Positions 4,606 to 6,236 of a DNA stretch of 6,236 bases are shown here, piece after piece. The stretch is from Thermoplasmata archaeon (GTDB lineage Archaea > Thermoplasmatota > E2 > UBA202 > JdFR-43). The position numbers and the translations under genes were made by a program. The stretch covers positions 1-6,236 of the forward strand of contig JAGGWA010000074.1 of assembly GCA_021157745.1 (NCBI GenBank), in the 5' to 3' direction. How positions within the stretch are numbered: position 1 is the first letter of the stretch; each line of letters begins with the position of its first letter. Under the pieces are notes generated by a model. That model was not told the origin of the DNA. It saw nothing but the letters and a program-made list of their open reading frames with translations, and did not search any database.

Positions 4606-6230
4606 CAGTCTTCGAATGTTACGCCTCGCATCCTGTTCAATGCTGCAGCAACTTCATAACTTCTTGGTTCTGCATATATTCCTTTTCTCGGAATCATATT
4701 CCATAAATTTGTGGATAACTCATCTTTCAGGCAATCTTTGTATTTCAATTTTAATATGAGCTCTCCTATTGCCTTAAGCTGCCCTTCTTCCGCTATCTGC
4801 TCAACACGCGTTAAATCTATGACTGCTTTTCCAATCTTTATTTTTCCATCAAAAACTTTTATTTTTTTCTTTGCTGCTATGGCTGCCATTATGCTTTCCT
4901 TTCTTGCTTTCCTGTATTTTATTTCTATCTTCTTCGGAATCTCTTTTATGCGATTGCTTTTGAATTTCTTTGCTATCTCCTTTGCTCTCATTGTTAAATC
5001 TTTGGCAAGATATTCATCCATCGCCACCACATAGTCTGCGACATCAAAATATTCTCCCATGCCTGCTGCAACCATTATTATGGAAACACCAAGTTTTTTA
5101 AAGGCAGGAATCATGTCTATGATGGGTGTAATAGGCTCCTTTTCTTTTGGAATGAGCTCCTGCATTTTTCTGTCTCGCATCATTAAATTTGTTGCAGAGG
5201 TGTCTTCATCTATCAGCAATAAACGAGAGCCCATTTCCAGAGCTTCCATTATATTTGCAGCCTGGCTCGTGCTTCCAGAAGCGTTATCAGTGCTGAAATT
5301 TTTTGTGCTTGCTTTGGGCAAATTTGTTATGAATGGATGAATACAAACATTGTTAACGAAACGACCATCCTCAGCCCTTATCTTTACAGCATCCTCCCTT
5401 GTAACAACGAATTCTCTTCCATCATCTGGAATATGGTTATAAACGCCCATGGCTATCGCATTGAGCAAAGTTGATTTTCCATGGTAGGCGCCGCCGACGA
5501 TGAGCGTAACGCCTTCTTTTATTCCCATCCCTTTTATTTTTCGATTTGGGCATTCCAGCTCGAGTTCCATGCTTGGAGGTGAGATGAATGGCACAGCATT
5601 ATTCAATGGTTTGTCTTCCACGCCACTTTTTCTTGGGAGAATCGAATCATTGGCTATGAAGGCGACAAGCTTATTTTTTCTTAGCTCCTTTCTTATAAAA
5701 TCTGCATCCTCCGCCACCTTAACATGCCTTTCTATTTCTTCATAAGAATGATGCTTGAAGAATAAACTTTTTTCTATAACAGTGGGCAAATCCTTCAAGA
5801 GTAATTTCATTGCTTCCTTTCCTTCTATTCTTCTTCCATAAGCAGGCAGTCCAACAAAGAATCTCGCAATGATTTTTTCTTCAATTTCAATGCTATCTCT
5901 CTTCAAAATGCACTGGCTTGGCTTCTGAATCATTATTATTCCGCTGTTTCCGCTTCCTCTTTTCCTGCTTTTTTTATTAGCAAGTTGACAAAAACGACGA
6001 TTCAAGAAATCTTCGAAAGCAACTTTATGGGTATCGATAAGATGGGAAGGAAAACCAGCTCTTTCAGGCGATATTTCAACATGCATCATGCTCGGAGATG
6101 CAAAAGGATCTCCTTGAACATGATCTATGGATAAGATGAATTCATCAAATTTGTATCTGCCCTGCAGTATCTTGTATGCTTTATAGCCTTTACCATCCAA
6201 TTTTTTGAGCAATTCTCTAAGCCTTTTCAT
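4602..6230 (-). CDS. ABC-class ATPase of the COG3044/PF09818 family
   Basis: A 542-residue soluble P-loop ATPase of the conserved 'predicted ATPase of the ABC class' family; there are no membrane segments, so it is not a transporter subunit. The N-terminal region carries the family signature IDHVQGDPFASPS (35-47) and AGFPSHLI (58-65). The ATPase core has Walker A at 246-254 (GGAYHGKST, Lys252), an ABC-signature-like ASGSTSQ at 317-323, Walker B plus catalytic acid in LLLIDEDTSATN (337-348, Asp341/Glu342), and a following MGEYFDVADYVVAMDEY segment (391-407). The C-terminal part is Lys-rich (about 420-470). The trypanosome RNA-editing factor MRB1590 belongs to this fold family and has an RNA-binding pore, so nucleic-acid binding is plausible, but the prokaryotic role is unknown. 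The ATG at 6228-6230 is six bases from the window edge, so its promoter is not visible and a longer N-terminus cannot be excluded. The visible start agrees with how the family normally begins. Confidence 0.9.
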   Translation of the reverse strand: MKRLRELLKKLDGKGYKAYKILQGRYKFDEFILSIDHVQGDPFASPSMMHVEISPERAGFPSHLIDTHKVAFEDFLNRRFCQLANKKSRKRGSGNSGIIMIQKPSQCILKRDSIEIEEKIIARFFVGLPAYGRRIEGKEAMKLLLKDLPTVIEKSLFFKHHSYEEIERHVKVAEDADFIRKELRKNKLVAFIANDSILPRKSGVEDKPLNNAVPFISPPSMELELECPNRKIKGMGIKEGVTLIVGGAYHGKSTLLNAIAMGVYNHIPDDGREFVVTREDAVKIRAEDGRFVNNVCIHPFITNLPKASTKNFSTDNASGSTSQAANIMEALEMGSRLLLIDEDTSATNLMMRDRKMQELIPKEKEPITPIIDMIPAFKKLGVSIIMVAAGMGEYFDVADYVVAMDEYLAKDLTMRAKEIAKKFKSNRIKEIPKKIEIKYRKARKESIMAAIAAKKKIKVFDGKIKIGKAVIDLTRVEQIAEEGQLKAIGELILKLKYKDCLKDELSTNLWNMIPRKGIYAEPRSYEVAAALNRMRGVTFEDC

Positions 6231-6236
6231 TGCAGG

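Noticed and set aside
4602..6230. ABC transporter ATP-binding subunit
   Set aside because: The protein has the COG3044-type N-terminal signature, a non-transporter ABC signature, no adjacent permease in view, and twice the length of a typical transporter ATPase.
1..6236. CRISPR arrays, tRNA or rRNA genes, insertion sequences, attachment sites
   Set aside because: No spaced direct repeats, cloverleaf-like segments, terminal inverted repeats or transposase motifs were seen on reading both strands. Coding genes fill almost the whole window.

Overview
The window looks like a piece of an AT-rich archaeal chromosome, probably euryarchaeal and near Thermoplasmatota. That placement is inference. The evidence is a proteasome alpha-subunit N-terminus of archaeal type, TATA-like boxes centred about 22-27 bases before start codons with no Shine-Dalgarno sequence (leaderless archaeal transcription), arginine codons dominated by AGA/AGG, and a secreted gingipain-type peptidase with a PKD module of a kind I remember from sediment archaea.

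Layout. Bases 1-140 (minus) hold the first 46 codons of psmA, cut by the left edge. A short divergent promoter region follows, containing a perfect 6-bp inverted repeat. Bases 224-2350 (plus) encode a large secreted C25 (gingipain-like) cysteine peptidase with signal peptide, propeptide, catalytic His/Cys pair, PKD domain and a short hydrophobic tail. It converges, with a 5-base gap, on a flavin disulfide reductase of the dihydrolipoyl dehydrogenase class (2356-3723, minus). A 96-base divergent promoter region (3724-3819) separates the reductase from a metallo-beta-lactamase-fold hydrolase (3820-4605, plus). That gene converges on a COG3044/PF09818-type ABC-class ATPase (4602-6230, minus), and the two stop codons overlap.

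No two neighbouring genes lie on the same strand, so the window shows no operon and neighbourhood says little about shared function. The one functional theme is proteolysis: the cytoplasmic proteasome and the secreted peptidase are transcribed divergently from one short region. There are no gaps over 300 bases, and I saw no RNA genes, CRISPR arrays, insertion sequences or att sites. I do not see a convincing undescribed multi-gene system. The observations most worth checking are an atypical YDR gate motif in PsmA, the inverted repeat at the psmA/peptidase promoter, the domain make-up and mosaic base composition of the peptidase, an orphan disulfide reductase with an unusual FAD motif, and two conserved but poorly understood proteins (the MBL hydrolase and the ABC-class ATPase).
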